From the NCBI RefSeq assembly GCF_014229645.1, contig NZ_JAATOD010000004.1:62001-126000 (forward strand): a DNA stretch of 64,000 bases, in the 5' to 3' direction. The notes under the pieces were generated by a model. It had not been told where the DNA came from. It ran no database searches and saw only the letters and a list, made by a program, of their open reading frames with translations. Position numbers and translations under genes: made by a program. The first letter of the stretch is position 1; every line of letters starts with the position of its first letter. This DNA is from Listeria swaminathanii (lineage in GTDB: Bacteria; Bacillota; Bacilli; Lactobacillales; Listeriaceae). Below are positions 30,589 through 40,027 of this stretch, one piece after another.

Positions 30589-33102
30589 ATGGCTGGACTA
30601 TTGAAAAAGATTTTTGAATCAGGAAAAAAAGATGTTAAATATTTGGAGAGAAAAGCAGATGAAATTATTGCTTTAGCAGATGAAACTGCGGCTCTTTCGG
30701 ATGATGCTCTACGTGAAAAAACAGTAGAGTTTAAAGAGCGTGTTCAAAATGGTGAAACGCTAGATGATTTATTGGTAGAAGCTTTTGCGGTTGCCAGAGA
30801 AGGTGCGAAACGTGCGCTAGGATTATATCCATTTAAAGTTCAATTAATGGGTGGAATTGTTCTACATGAAGGTAACATTGCGGAAATGAAAACTGGTGAA
30901 GGTAAAACGTTAACAGCGACACTTCCAGTTTATTTGAATGCACTTTCTGGTGAAGGTGTCCATGTTGTTACTGTCAATGAATACTTGGCTCACCGTGATG
31001 CGGAAGAAATGGGAGTTCTATATAATTTCCTTGGACTTTCTGTAGGCTTAAACTTAAATGCTTTATCTAGCACAGAAAAACGTGAAGCGTATGCATGTGA
31101 CATTACGTATAGCACAAATAATGAATTAGGATTTGACTACTTACGTGATAATATGGTGGTTTACAAAGAAGAAATGGTACAACGCCCGCTATCATTTGCT
31201 GTTATTGATGAAGTCGATTCCATTTTAGTCGATGAAGCGAGAACACCGTTGATTATTTCTGGAGAAGCTGAAAAATCCACTATTCTCTATGTGCGCGCAA
31301 ATACGTTTGTTCGTACACTTACAGAAGAGGAAGATTATACAGTTGATATTAAAACAAAATCTGTTCAGTTAACAGAAGAAGGTATGACAAAAGGGGAAAA
31401 CTACTTTGATGTAGATAACCTTTTTGACTTAGAAAACACAGTTATCTTACACCATATCGCTCAAGCGTTGAAAGCTAACTACACAATGAGCTTGGACGTT
31501 GACTATGTTGCGCAAGATGATGAAGTGTTAATCGTTGACCAATTTACTGGTCGTATTATGAAAGGCCGTCGTTTCAGTGAAGGGTTACACCAAGCACTTG
31601 AAGCAAAAGAAGGCGTAACGATCCAAAACGAATCTAAAACAATGGCAACAATTACATTCCAAAACTATTTCCGTATGTATAAAAAACTTGCGGGGATGAC
31701 TGGTACTGCAAAAACGGAAGAAGAAGAATTCCGTGATATTTATAATATGCGTGTTATTGAAATTCCAACAAACAAAGTGATTGTTAGGGATGACCGTCCA
31801 GATTTAATCTACACTACAATTGAAGCGAAATTTAATGCTGTGGTAGAAGATATTGCAGAGCGTCATGCGAAAGGACAACCAGTACTTGTTGGTACTGTTG
31901 CAATTGAAACATCTGAACTTATTTCTAGCAAATTAAAACGCAAAGGAATTAAGCATGATGTATTAAACGCGAAGCAACATGAACGCGAAGCTGATATCAT
32001 TAAAAATGCTGGTGAACGTGGTGCGGTAACAATCGCAACCAATATGGCCGGTCGTGGTACGGATATTAAACTTGGTGAAGGTACGATTGAAGCTGGCGGT
32101 TTAGCCGTTATTGGTACGGAACGTCATGAATCTCGTCGTATTGATAATCAGTTGCGTGGTCGTTCTGGTCGTCAAGGGGATCCTGGTGTGACTCAATTTT
32201 ATCTTTCTATGGAAGATGAACTGATGCGCCGCTTTGGTTCTGATAACATGAAGTCGATGATGGAACGTTTTGGTATGGCAGAAGATGCTATCCAAAGTAA
32301 AATGGTAAGTCGTGCAGTTGAATCAGCACAAAGACGTGTGGAAGGAAATAACTTTGATTCCCGGAAACAAGTTTTACAATATGATGATGTACTTCGCCAA
32401 CAACGTGAAGTTATCTATAAACAACGCTATGAAGTAATTAACGCAGAAAACAGTTTACGCGAAATTATTGAACAAATGATTCAACGTACAGTGAACTTTA
32501 TCGTTTCGGGCAATGCTTCAAGTCACGAACCTGAAGAAGCTTGGAACTTGCAAGGAATTGTTGATTATGTTGATGCGAACTTACTTCCAGAAGGCACAAT
32601 CACATTAGCTGATTTACAAAATAGAACAAGCGAAGATATCCAAAATCTCATTTTAGAAAAAATAAAAATAGCATACGACGAAAAAGAAACGTTACTTCCT
32701 CCAGCAGAATTTAACGAATTCGAAAAAGTAGTACTGCTTCGTGTTGTTGATACTAAATGGGTTGATCATATTGATGCGATGGACCATTTACGTGATGGTA
32801 TTCATCTACGCGCTTACGGTCAAATTGATCCGCTTCGTGAGTATCAATCAGAAGGTTTCGAGATGTTTGAAGCAATGGTATCTTCCATCGATGAAGACGT
32901 TGCGCGTTATATCATGAAAGCAGAAATTCGCCAAAACCTTGAACGCGAACAAGTTGCCAAAGGGGAAGCGATTAATCCTGCTGAAGGTAAGCCAGAAGCA
33001 AAACGTCAACCAGTCCGCAAAGATCAACATATTGGACGTAACGATCCATGTCCTTGTGGTAGCGGCAAAAAATATAAAAATTGTCATGGTAAAGAAGCAT
33101 AG
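30589..33102 (+). CDS. secA: Protein translocase ATPase SecA (SecA1)
   Basis: SecA drives proteins through SecYEG using ATP. The 837-residue protein has Walker A GEGKT (103-107), the DEAD-like [21 protein letters not shown], helicase segments [13 protein letters not shown] and [17 protein letters not shown], the scaffold and wing regions, and a C-terminal zinc-binding tail (C821, C823, C832, H833) that contacts SecB or lipids. Length and tail identify the housekeeping SecA1; Listeria also has a SecA2 elsewhere. It precedes prfB, as in Bacillus. Confidence 0.97.
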   Translation: MAGLLKKIFESGKKDVKYLERKADEIIALADETAALSDDALREKTVEFKERVQNGETLDDLLVEAFAVAREGAKRALGLYPFKVQLMGGIVLHEGNIAEMKTGEGKTLTATLPVYLNALSGEGVHVVTVNEYLAHRDAEEMGVLYNFLGLSVGLNLNALSSTEKREAYACDITYSTNNELGFDYLRDNMVVYKEEMVQRPLSFAVIDEVDSILVDEARTPLIISGEAEKSTILYVRANTFVRTLTEEEDYTVDIKTKSVQLTEEGMTKGENYFDVDNLFDLENTVILHHIAQALKANYTMSLDVDYVAQDDEVLIVDQFTGRIMKGRRFSEGLHQALEAKEGVTIQNESKTMATITFQNYFRMYKKLAGMTGTAKTEEEEFRDIYNMRVIEIPTNKVIVRDDRPDLIYTTIEAKFNAVVEDIAERHAKGQPVLVGTVAIETSELISSKLKRKGIKHDVLNAKQHEREADIIKNAGERGAVTIATNMAGRGTDIKLGEGTIEAGGLAVIGTERHESRRIDNQLRGRSGRQGDPGVTQFYLSMEDELMRRFGSDNMKSMMERFGMAEDAIQSKMVSRAVESAQRRVEGNNFDSRKQVLQYDDVLRQQREVIYKQRYEVINAENSLREIIEQMIQRTVNFIVSGNASSHEPEEAWNLQGIVDYVDANLLPEGTITLADLQNRTSEDIQNLILEKIKIAYDEKETLLPPAEFNEFEKVVLLRVVDTKWVDHIDAMDHLRDGIHLRAYGQIDPLREYQSEGFEMFEAMVSSIDEDVARYIMKAEIRQNLEREQVAKGEAINPAEGKPEAKRQPVRKDQHIGRNDPCPCGSGKKYKNCHGKEA

Positions 33103-33119
33103 ATTGAAACAATTTAAAA

Positions 33120-33143
33120 AGCGCCTGCAAGACGGCGCTTTTT
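33120..33143 (+). terminator. Terminator between secA and prfB
   Basis: AGCGCC (33120-33125) pairs with GGCGCT (33134-33139), with flanking A and T runs. It is short and may be partial, since prfB lies 40 bases further. Confidence 0.75.
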
Positions 33144-33186
33144 GCTATGAAAGTTTGTAAGTAAATTCAAAAAAGGTGGAATTAGA

Positions 33187-34288
33187 ATGGAATTAGCAGA
33201 AATTCGTAATGAACTAGAGAAAACAGCACAGCAAATCAAAGACTTTAGGGGGTCTCTTTGACTTAGACAGCATGGAAGTTCGAATTGCTGAGTTAGAAGA
33301 CCAAATGTTGGATCCGAATTTTTGGAACGACCAACAAGCAGCGCAAAAAGTAATCAATGAATCCAATGGATATAAAGAAACATACCAAGCGTTCCATGCG
33401 CTAGAAGAAGAACAAGAAAGCATGGAAATTAGTCTGGAATTATTAAAAGAAGAAGCAGATGAAGATTTACAAGCAGAGCTAGAAAAAGATATTAAAGCCT
33501 ACATGGCGACAATTAGCGAGTTTGAATTAAAACTAATGCTAAGCGATCCATATGATAAAAACAATGCCATTTTAGAACTTCATCCAGGTGCTGGTGGTAC
33601 AGAATCACAAGACTGGGGCTCGATGTTACTCCGTATGTATCAACGCTGGTCAGAGAAAAAAGGCTTCAAAGTAGAAATGCTAGATTATCAAGCCGGAGAC
33701 GAAGCAGGAATTAAGAGCGTTACACTTCTTATCAAAGGCCACAATGCGTATGGTTATTTAAAAGCAGAAAAAGGTGTACATCGCCTTGTCCGTATTTCGC
33801 CGTTTGACTCATCAGGTAGACGTCACACATCATTTGTATCCGTTGATGTAATGCCGGAATTAGATGATGATATCGAAATCGAAGTTCGTACAGAAGACTT
33901 GAAAATTGATACTTACCGCGCAACTGGTGCCGGTGGACAGCATATCAATACAACCGACTCCGCTGTTCGGATGACACATATTCCGTCTGGGATTGTCGTA
34001 ACATGTCAATCAGAACGTTCACAACTTAAAAACCGTGAACAAGCAATGAAAATGTTAAAAACGAAGCTATATCAAAAAGAACAAGAAGAAAAAGAACGCG
34101 AGCTAGCAGAAATTCGTGGAGAACAAAAAGAAATTGGTTGGGGAAGCCAAATTCGTTCGTATGTTTTCCACCCTTACTCCATGGTGAAAGATCATCGCAC
34201 AAGTTACGAAACCGGTAATATTCAAGCGGTAATGGATGGAGATTTAGACGACTTTATCAATGCATATTTGCGTTCTAGGATTGGATAA
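33187..34288 (+). CDS. prfB: Peptide chain release factor 2 (RF2), programmed +1 frameshift
   Basis: RF2 ends translation at UGA and UAA. Translation starts at ATG 33187 (GGTGGAATTAGA upstream) and runs 24 codons to CTT at 33256-33258, then meets an in-frame TGA (33259-33261). The SD-like AGGGGG (33247-33252) and CTT-TGA-C are the classic prfB frameshift signal. Slipping +1 continues at GAC 33260 (join 33187..33258, 33260..34288) to give 366 residues. The body has the RF2 recognition motif SPF ([14 protein letters not shown]) and GGQ ([12 protein letters not shown]). Scarce RF2 leaves the UGA unread long enough to shift, so the protein controls its own level. An ATG at 33272 is not the real start. 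Confidence 0.97.
33247..33262 (+). promoter_or_regulatory. RF2 +1 frameshift site
   Basis: The anti-SD-pairing AGGGGG at 33247-33252 is three bases upstream of the slip codon CTT, followed by TGA and C. UGAC is a poor termination context. All parts of the conserved recoding site are present. Confidence 0.97.
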
Positions 34289-34293
34289 AACAG

Positions 34294-35157
34294 ATGGCAA
34301 ATAAAAGAAAGAAACAACCATTATCCCCATTTGTTTCTAAATTAATTGAGTATGTTTATGTCATTATTGGTGCAGCTCTAATTGCACTGGCTTTCAATGT
34401 TTTGCTTCTCCCAAATCATGTTGCTTCTGGCGGCGTGAGCGGGATAAGTACAATCATCAACTATTTAACGGGTTGGAACCCTGCTTTTATTCAGTGGGCA
34501 TTTAATATTCCTTTATTTCTTGCTGGATTATTCTTTTTAGGGTATCAATTTGGTTTGAAAACATTCGTTGGCACAATGCTTCTGCCATTCTTTGTGTATT
34601 TAACGCAAGGTTTAGAACCGTGGACACATGAACCACTAGTTGCTGCTTTATTTGGCGGCGTACTCGTTGGAATGGGACTCGGCATCGTTTTTCGAGGCAA
34701 AGCATCCACTGGCGGTACCGACGTAGCTGCACAAATTTTGCATAAATACTCCCATTTAACATTGGGAATTTGTGTGGCTTTAATTGACGGATTTGTCGTT
34801 ATTTCTGCGATGTTTGTTTTTGATATTGAATCAGGACTGTATGCACTTGTTGGGCTTTTTGCTACAAGTAAAACGATTGATTTGGTACAAGTTGGCCTTA
34901 ATCAGTCGAAAACAGTTTTTATCATTTCGGAAAATCAGGAAGCTATTCGCCAAGCAATTCTGTTTAAAATCGATCGCGGTATTACGCGCCTTTCTGCAAA
35001 AGGTGGATATACAGAAGATGACAAGCAAATTTTGTTATGTGTCATCGCCCAAAGTGAATTTTCAAGATTAAAAGAAGTAATAAAAGAAATTGATCCAGAG
35101 GCTTTTGTTGTCGTAATGAGCGCCAGCGAAGTAATGGGTGAAGGTTTTACGTCATGA
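34294..35157 (+). CDS. YitT/DUF161-family membrane protein with DUF2179 domain
   Basis: A 287-residue protein with about five or six membrane segments in the first 200 residues (for example IIGAALIALAFNVLLLP and AALFGGVLVGMGLGIVF) followed by a cytoplasmic DUF2179 domain (about 205-285: TVFIISENQEAIRQAIL, RGITRLSAKGGYTEDDKQILLCVI). The DUF161 repeats carry GGVSGIS and GGTDVAA. The family is common in Firmicutes; its transport substrate is unknown. It follows prfB by five bases, so is probably cotranscribed, and ends at a strong terminator. Confidence 0.85.
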   Translation: MANKRKKQPLSPFVSKLIEYVYVIIGAALIALAFNVLLLPNHVASGGVSGISTIINYLTGWNPAFIQWAFNIPLFLAGLFFLGYQFGLKTFVGTMLLPFFVYLTQGLEPWTHEPLVAALFGGVLVGMGLGIVFRGKASTGGTDVAAQILHKYSHLTLGICVALIDGFVVISAMFVFDIESGLYALVGLFATSKTIDLVQVGLNQSKTVFIISENQEAIRQAILFKIDRGITRLSAKGGYTEDDKQILLCVIAQSEFSRLKEVIKEIDPEAFVVVMSASEVMGEGFTS

Positions 35158-35160
35158 AAA

Positions 35161-35204
35161 AGTGCTATTTCCTAACTTTTTAGTCAGGAAATGGCACTTT
35201 TTTT
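35161..35204 (+). terminator. Terminator after the YitT-family gene
   Basis: AGTGCTATTTCCT (35161-35173) pairs with AGGAAATGGCACT (35186-35198) with one mismatch, followed by T residues. Confidence 0.92.
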
Positions 35205-35661
35205 AAGTTTTTAGGGCTGGTTTTTGACAATTATATGACAAAAAAGTTTAGCCTAGTAGTAGACTTTGGGCTATTTTAGTTGAATTGGTCTATTCCGGTA
35301 GCGCGAACTGTAATGATTTTTAATGTGCCTGTAATGTTATTTAGGGTAAAAACAAGTTACAATGTTAGCAGTAGAAAAGACCAACGAGGGTTCTTTTTTA
35401 TTTTGTCTCAATTGGGACAAAACTAAAAGCAAATATAAATTAGAAATTGACGTAATAATTGTATTTCCTATTACAATAATCGAGATATTGTCACACCCTG
35501 AAATATAATTGTAATGCAATTAACCTATAGATGAAAAACTGTCATGGTATAATTAAGCTTATGTTGTGAGTTTAGATTCGTACCTGCAAACAGCTCATCT
35601 TCATGGTTACCATGCATTACCTAAAATGTAACTCAGTAGAAAGGCATAGTAAGGTGATAAA
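35205..35661 (+). other. 457-base gap before ftsE
   Basis: No gene is supported. TGTAAT hexamers, like WalR half-sites, occur at 35309, 35330 and 35510, but none pair at the five-base spacing of a full WalR box. A 13-base near-palindrome CATGG-TTA-CCATG lies at 35602-35614. An extended -10 sits at 35545-35553. Confidence 0.45.
35545..35553 (+). promoter_or_regulatory. Extended -10 promoter of ftsEX
   Basis: TGGTATAAT matches the extended -10 consensus and lies about 110 bases before ftsE. The -35 region is weak. Confidence 0.55.
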
Positions 35662-36348
35662 ATGATATTAATGGAAGATGTTTATAAGAAATACCCTAAC
35701 GGCATAACTGCTGCTAATGGACTTAACATTAACATTGGCGAAGGGGAATTTGTTTATGTAGTAGGTCCGAGTGGTGCTGGTAAATCTACCTTCATCAAAA
35801 TGATTTACAGAGAAGAACGAGCGACAAAAGGCAAAATCGTCGTAGACAAATTTGATTTGGTTAATATGAAAAATCGTGAAATCCCATATCTGCGTCGTAA
35901 CGTAGGCGTGGTATTCCAAGATTACAAATTACTCCAAAGCAAAACAGTTTATGAAAACATTGCTTATGCGATGGAAGTGGTTGAAACTGAGCCATCCATA
36001 ATTAAAGAACGTGTTATGGAAGTGCTTGATTTAGTCAACCTCAAGCATAAAGTAAGAATGTTGCCGGATGAACTTTCCGGTGGTGAGCAACAGCGGATAT
36101 CCATTGCCCGCTCGATTGCCAATATGCCTAAAGTATTAATAGCAGATGAACCGACCGGTAACCTGGATCCTGATACTTCATGGGAAATCATGAACATCCT
36201 TGAAGAAATAAGCAATCGCGGAACAACCATCGTGATGGCAACCCACAACAAAGAAATTGTTAACACATTGAAACACCGGGTAGTCGCTATCGAGAATGGA
36301 AGAATTGTTCGAGATGAGCAGCAAGGAGAATATGGCTATGAAATTTAG
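35662..36348 (+). CDS. ftsE: Cell division ABC transporter ATPase FtsE
   Basis: FtsE powers FtsX, which switches on peptidoglycan hydrolases outside the membrane. The 228-residue ATPase has Walker A GPSGAGKST (35-43), signature LSGGEQQRISIARS, and Walker B VLIADEPTGNLDP. The start MILMEDVYKKYPNG matches other FtsE proteins. It overlaps ftsX. Confidence 0.97.
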   Translation: MILMEDVYKKYPNGITAANGLNINIGEGEFVYVVGPSGAGKSTFIKMIYREERATKGKIVVDKFDLVNMKNREIPYLRRNVGVVFQDYKLLQSKTVYENIAYAMEVVETEPSIIKERVMEVLDLVNLKHKVRMLPDELSGGEQQRISIARSIANMPKVLIADEPTGNLDPDTSWEIMNILEEISNRGTTIVMATHNKEIVNTLKHRVVAIENGRIVRDEQQGEYGYEI

Positions 36349-37222
36349 GACTGTAGGAAGACATATAAGAGAAAGTTTTAAGAGCCTTTACCGGAATGGT
36401 TGGATGACCTTTGCAGCAGCGAGTGCAGTAACAGTAACACTTATCTTAGTCAGCGTGTTTTTTGCAATATTGATCAACATGAACAAGCTTGCAACTGATG
36501 TAGAAAACAATGTACAAATTAACGTACATATTTCTCTAAGCGCAGACAAGAAACAGCAGCAAGAACTTGAGAAAAACATTGAGAAGATTGATGGAGTTGA
36601 TAGTGTCAGCTTTTCTTCTAAAGATGATGAATTGAAGAAATTAGTTGGTGCGTACGGCAAAAACTTCGAATTGTTTAAACAAGATAATCCACTATATGAC
36701 GTCTTCGTTGTAGAAGCTAAAGAGCCGACACAAACGAAGGAAATTGCTAAAAAAATAGAAAAATTACAGTACGTAGATAATGTAGAATATGGTGAGAAAA
36801 CAGTCGACAAATTGTTTGATACCTTGAAATGGGGACGATATGCTGGTATTATACTAAGCATTGGCTTATTATTAACAGCAATGTTCTTAATATCAAACAC
36901 AATCAAGATTGCCATTTTCTCCCGTCGTAGAGAAATAGAAATAATGAAATTAGTAGGGGCGACCAACTGGTTCATACGCTGGCCTTTCGTTTTAGAAGGA
37001 GCTTGGCTAGGATTAATTGGCTCGATTATACCAGTTGTATTAACATTCATAGGTTATGTGAATATTTACAACTTGATTAATCCGAAGTTAGTGACTAGCT
37101 CACTATCACTTCTGCCACCAACACCATTTGCCTATCAAATTAGTGGCTTGATTATTGCAATCGGCGTACTAATCGGGATTTGGGGAAGCGTAATATCTAT
37201 CCGCAGATTCTTGAAAGTCTAA
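36338..37222 (+). CDS. ftsX: Cell division ABC transporter permease FtsX
   Basis: The membrane partner of FtsE has 294 residues: a short cytoplasmic start (MKFRTVGRHIRESFKSLYRNGWM), a first membrane segment, a large extracellular loop of about 110 residues that contacts a hydrolase, and three further membrane segments in the C-terminal FtsX domain (ISNTIKIAIFSRRREIEIMKLVGATNWFIR). Starts at 36296 and 36332 are also in frame, but ATG 36338 has the best spacing from AAGGAG. It overlaps the ftsE end by 11 bases. Confidence 0.93.
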   Translation: MKFRTVGRHIRESFKSLYRNGWMTFAAASAVTVTLILVSVFFAILINMNKLATDVENNVQINVHISLSADKKQQQELEKNIEKIDGVDSVSFSSKDDELKKLVGAYGKNFELFKQDNPLYDVFVVEAKEPTQTKEIAKKIEKLQYVDNVEYGEKTVDKLFDTLKWGRYAGIILSIGLLLTAMFLISNTIKIAIFSRRREIEIMKLVGATNWFIRWPFVLEGAWLGLIGSIIPVVLTFIGYVNIYNLINPKLVTSSLSLLPPTPFAYQISGLIIAIGVLIGIWGSVISIRRFLKV

Positions 37223-37297
37223 CAAAGAAAATTACTTAAATCGAAATAAAAATAATCTAAAAGAAAAAGCTAGGGAGCTTTTTAGGAGGTAAACTTT

Positions 37298-38473
37298 TTG
37301 AAAAAGAATACGTTTATTGCGATCTCACTCGCAGCAGTTATCAGTTTAACACCGGCCTTTACCACAAATGTTTCTGCCGACGTGAATACAGACATTCAAA
37401 ATCAAGATAAAAAAATCAACGACATCAAGTCTAAGAAAACAGATTTACAATCAGATCTTTCTGGTTTAGTAGCAGACCTTGAGAAAGCTCAAGAAAAAGC
37501 TAAATCTTTACAAGGAGATTTTGATCAAACTGGTAAAGAGCTTAAAAAACTTAATGAAGATATTAAAAGTATCAATGAACGTATTAAAGAACGCGAAACA
37601 GTTTTAAAAGACCGTGCTCGTGCAATGCAAAAAACTTCTAATTCTAACGCTTATCTTGAAGTAATCTTAGAAGCAGAAAACCTTTCCGACTTAGTTGGTC
37701 GTGTTTCTGCAGTTAACCAATTAGTTGAATCTGATAAAACTATTTTAGAAGATCAACAAAATGATGAAAAAGCTTTAAAAACAAAACAAACTGCTGTTAA
37801 GAAAAAACAAGAAGAACAAGCAACAGCAATTCATGAATACGAAACAGAACAAAATAAAATCGAAGCACAAAAAGCTGAAAAAGAAGCAATCGTTGCTCAA
37901 CTAGCTTCTGAACAAGCAACAGCTGAAAACGAAAAAGCTGGTCTTGTAAATGCAGCAAAAGCAGCGTCTGAACGCGCAACTGCTTTACGTGCAGCAACAT
38001 CTTCAAACGTTGGAGAATCAAATTCTTCTTCTAGCAAAAAAACTTCAACAACTGTAGAAGCAGCTAGTAACGATGCAGCACCAACAAATGTAGCACCATC
38101 AAGCGGTGGAGGATACTCCTCAATGATGGCTGCAGCAAGTGCGCAACTTGGAAAACCTTATAGCCTTGGAGCAAGCGGTCCAAGCGCGTTTGACTGCTCT
38201 GGATTTACTTCTTATGCATTCCGCGCAGCTGGCGTTTCTCTCCCAAGAACTTCTGGTGGACAATATGCAGCAGCTTCAAAAATCAGTGCTAGTCAAGCAA
38301 AACCTGGTGATTTAGTATTCTTTAACTACGGAAGCGGAATTGCTCACGTTGGAATTTACGTTGGTGGCGGTCAAATGATTAATGCGCAAAACAATGGCGT
38401 TAAATATGACAACATCACTAGCGGTTACTGGGCTAAATATCTTGTAGGATATGGCCGTGTAGCTAACTTCTAA
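37298..38473 (+). CDS. spl: Secreted peptidoglycan hydrolase P45/Spl (CwlO-like, NlpC/P60)
   Basis: A 391-residue exported enzyme: signal peptide (cleavage near VSA-D, 28), long coiled coil (about 30-230), low-complexity linker, and C-terminal NlpC/P60 endopeptidase domain with C300 (AFDCSGF), H350 (IAHVGIYV) and third site near N362. This is the architecture of CwlO, the DL-endopeptidase that FtsEX activates in Bacillus, and the gene lies 75 bases after ftsX. In Listeria it is known as P45. It starts at TTG after TTTAGGAGG. Inference: FtsX docks on the coiled coil. Confidence 0.93.
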   Translation: MKKNTFIAISLAAVISLTPAFTTNVSADVNTDIQNQDKKINDIKSKKTDLQSDLSGLVADLEKAQEKAKSLQGDFDQTGKELKKLNEDIKSINERIKERETVLKDRARAMQKTSNSNAYLEVILEAENLSDLVGRVSAVNQLVESDKTILEDQQNDEKALKTKQTAVKKKQEEQATAIHEYETEQNKIEAQKAEKEAIVAQLASEQATAENEKAGLVNAAKAASERATALRAATSSNVGESNSSSSKKTSTTVEAASNDAAPTNVAPSSGGGYSSMMAAASAQLGKPYSLGASGPSAFDCSGFTSYAFRAAGVSLPRTSGGQYAAASKISASQAKPGDLVFFNYGSGIAHVGIYVGGGQMINAQNNGVKYDNITSGYWAKYLVGYGRVANF

Positions 38474-38490
38474 TAATTATTGAAAAGTTA

Positions 38491-38528
38491 AAAAGCACCT
38501 TTGTCATTTTAAACAAAGGTGCTTTTTT
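38491..38528 (+). terminator. Terminator after spl
   Basis: AAAAGCACCTTTG (38491-38503) pairs perfectly with CAAAGGTGCTTTT (38514-38526), then T residues. Confidence 0.92.
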
Positions 38529-38592
38529 ATATGGAACAGTAAAGGGAATTATGAAGTTCCTAGTCAAATAGATAATAGAAAAGGAGCTTAAT

Positions 38593-39903
38593 ATGCTAAA
38601 AAAATATGGGGTAGCAACAGCACTTAGCCTATTGATTATTGCCGCACCATTGAGCGGTGCGCACGCAGAGAGCATCAATGATATGCAAAAGCGTCAAAAT
38701 GAAATCGAACAAAAAAAATCAGAAATCGATAAAAACATAGACTCAAAAAACTCAGAATTAAACCATTTAGAAAGTGCCGAAAAAGACGCTGCTAAAGAAT
38801 TAGAATCACTTTTAAAAAGTATTGATGAAACTAATAAGAAACTAAAAGAGCAAGAAGGCAAAGTGGACTCTGAAAATGAGAAACTAAAGCAATTAAAAAA
38901 AGAAATGGAAAAATTACGCAACGATATTCGCGACCGTCAAAAAGTGCTTGATAATAGAGCACGCGCTATCCAAACAACTGGAACAGCAACTGCTTATTTA
39001 GATATGATTTTTGAAGCGAATGATTTTAAAGAACTTATCGACCGTGTGACCGTTGTATCAGCAATTGTAAAAGCGGACCAAGATATTATGCAAGATCAAA
39101 AAGATGACCAAGACAAACTAAAAGTAGCAGAAACAACTTCCGAGAAAAAGCTCGAAAACTTAAAAGTACTTGCAGTAGAGTTGGAAGTTTCGAAAAACAA
39201 TATGGAAAGTCAAAAACAAGAAAAAAATGACTTAGTAATGGCACTCGCAAATAAAAAAGATCTAACGAAGAGTGAACAAACTCTTTTAGCTAGTGAACAA
39301 GGTGCGCTTACAGACGAAGAAAAACGACTTGCTTCAAATATCGCTGGTGAAAAAGCTAAACAAGAAGCAGCAATCAAGGCAGCGGAAGAAAAACGTATGC
39401 AAGAAGCCGCATCAAGCGCTAACAATTCCACTGCTATAAACAATTCAGGTTCAGGATCAAGTGGATCAACAGAAACAGTTGATTCCGGCGGCGGTGGTGG
39501 TCAATTTATTAAACCAGCGTCCGGAATTTTAACATCCGGATTTAGCGAACGAACCAACCCAGTAACTGGTAAATATGAATCCCACAAAGGGCAAGATATT
39601 GCAGGTGGCGGTACAATTACGGTTTCAGCTGCAGCATCAGGAACCGTTGTGTTTTCTGGATTTGGAGCATCGGGTAGTGGTTTCGGCGGCTATGGTTACG
39701 TTGTTAAAATTGACCACGGTAATGGTTACCAAACACTATACGGACATATGCGCGCAGGTAGCTTAAAAGTAGTTACAGGTCAACGGGTTTCCCAAGGCCA
39801 ACCAATTGGTATTATGGGATCAACCGGCCAATCAACTGGTCAACATCTTCATTTTGAAATTCACAAAAATGGTGTTCCAGTTAATCCGGCACCATATCTT
39901 TAA
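38593..39903 (+). CDS. Secreted coiled-coil M23 peptidase (CwlO-like N-terminus)
   Basis: A 436-residue exported protein: signal peptide (cleavage near AHA-E, 25), long coiled coil (about 28-280), Gly/Ser linker, and a C-terminal M23 (LytM) metallopeptidase domain with zinc ligands H331 and D335 (SHKGQDIAGG) and H418/H420 (HLHFEIH). All four ligands are present, so it should be active. Its coiled coil resembles that of Spl next door: NRARAIQTTGTATAYLDMIF against [20 protein letters not shown]. The layout also resembles EnvC, the FtsEX partner of Gram-negatives. Inference: a second FtsEX-controlled hydrolase. Confidence 0.9.
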   Translation: MLKKYGVATALSLLIIAAPLSGAHAESINDMQKRQNEIEQKKSEIDKNIDSKNSELNHLESAEKDAAKELESLLKSIDETNKKLKEQEGKVDSENEKLKQLKKEMEKLRNDIRDRQKVLDNRARAIQTTGTATAYLDMIFEANDFKELIDRVTVVSAIVKADQDIMQDQKDDQDKLKVAETTSEKKLENLKVLAVELEVSKNNMESQKQEKNDLVMALANKKDLTKSEQTLLASEQGALTDEEKRLASNIAGEKAKQEAAIKAAEEKRMQEAASSANNSTAINNSGSGSSGSTETVDSGGGGGQFIKPASGILTSGFSERTNPVTGKYESHKGQDIAGGGTITVSAAASGTVVFSGFGASGSGFGGYGYVVKIDHGNGYQTLYGHMRAGSLKVVTGQRVSQGQPIGIMGSTGQSTGQHLHFEIHKNGVPVNPAPYL

Positions 39904-39908
39904 ATTTT

Positions 39909-39937
39909 AAAAACCATTGGCACTTAGTCAATGGTTT
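39909..39937 (+). terminator. Terminator after the M23 peptidase gene
   Basis: AAAACCATTG pairs with CAATGGTTTT, followed by T residues. Confidence 0.9.
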
Positions 39938-40027
39938 TTTCATGGATAGAAGCGAACTGCAATAGGCTAAATGGCGATTTTATGATATGATACTACTATC
40001 AGTTTGTGTAAGAAAAGGGGGAACACA

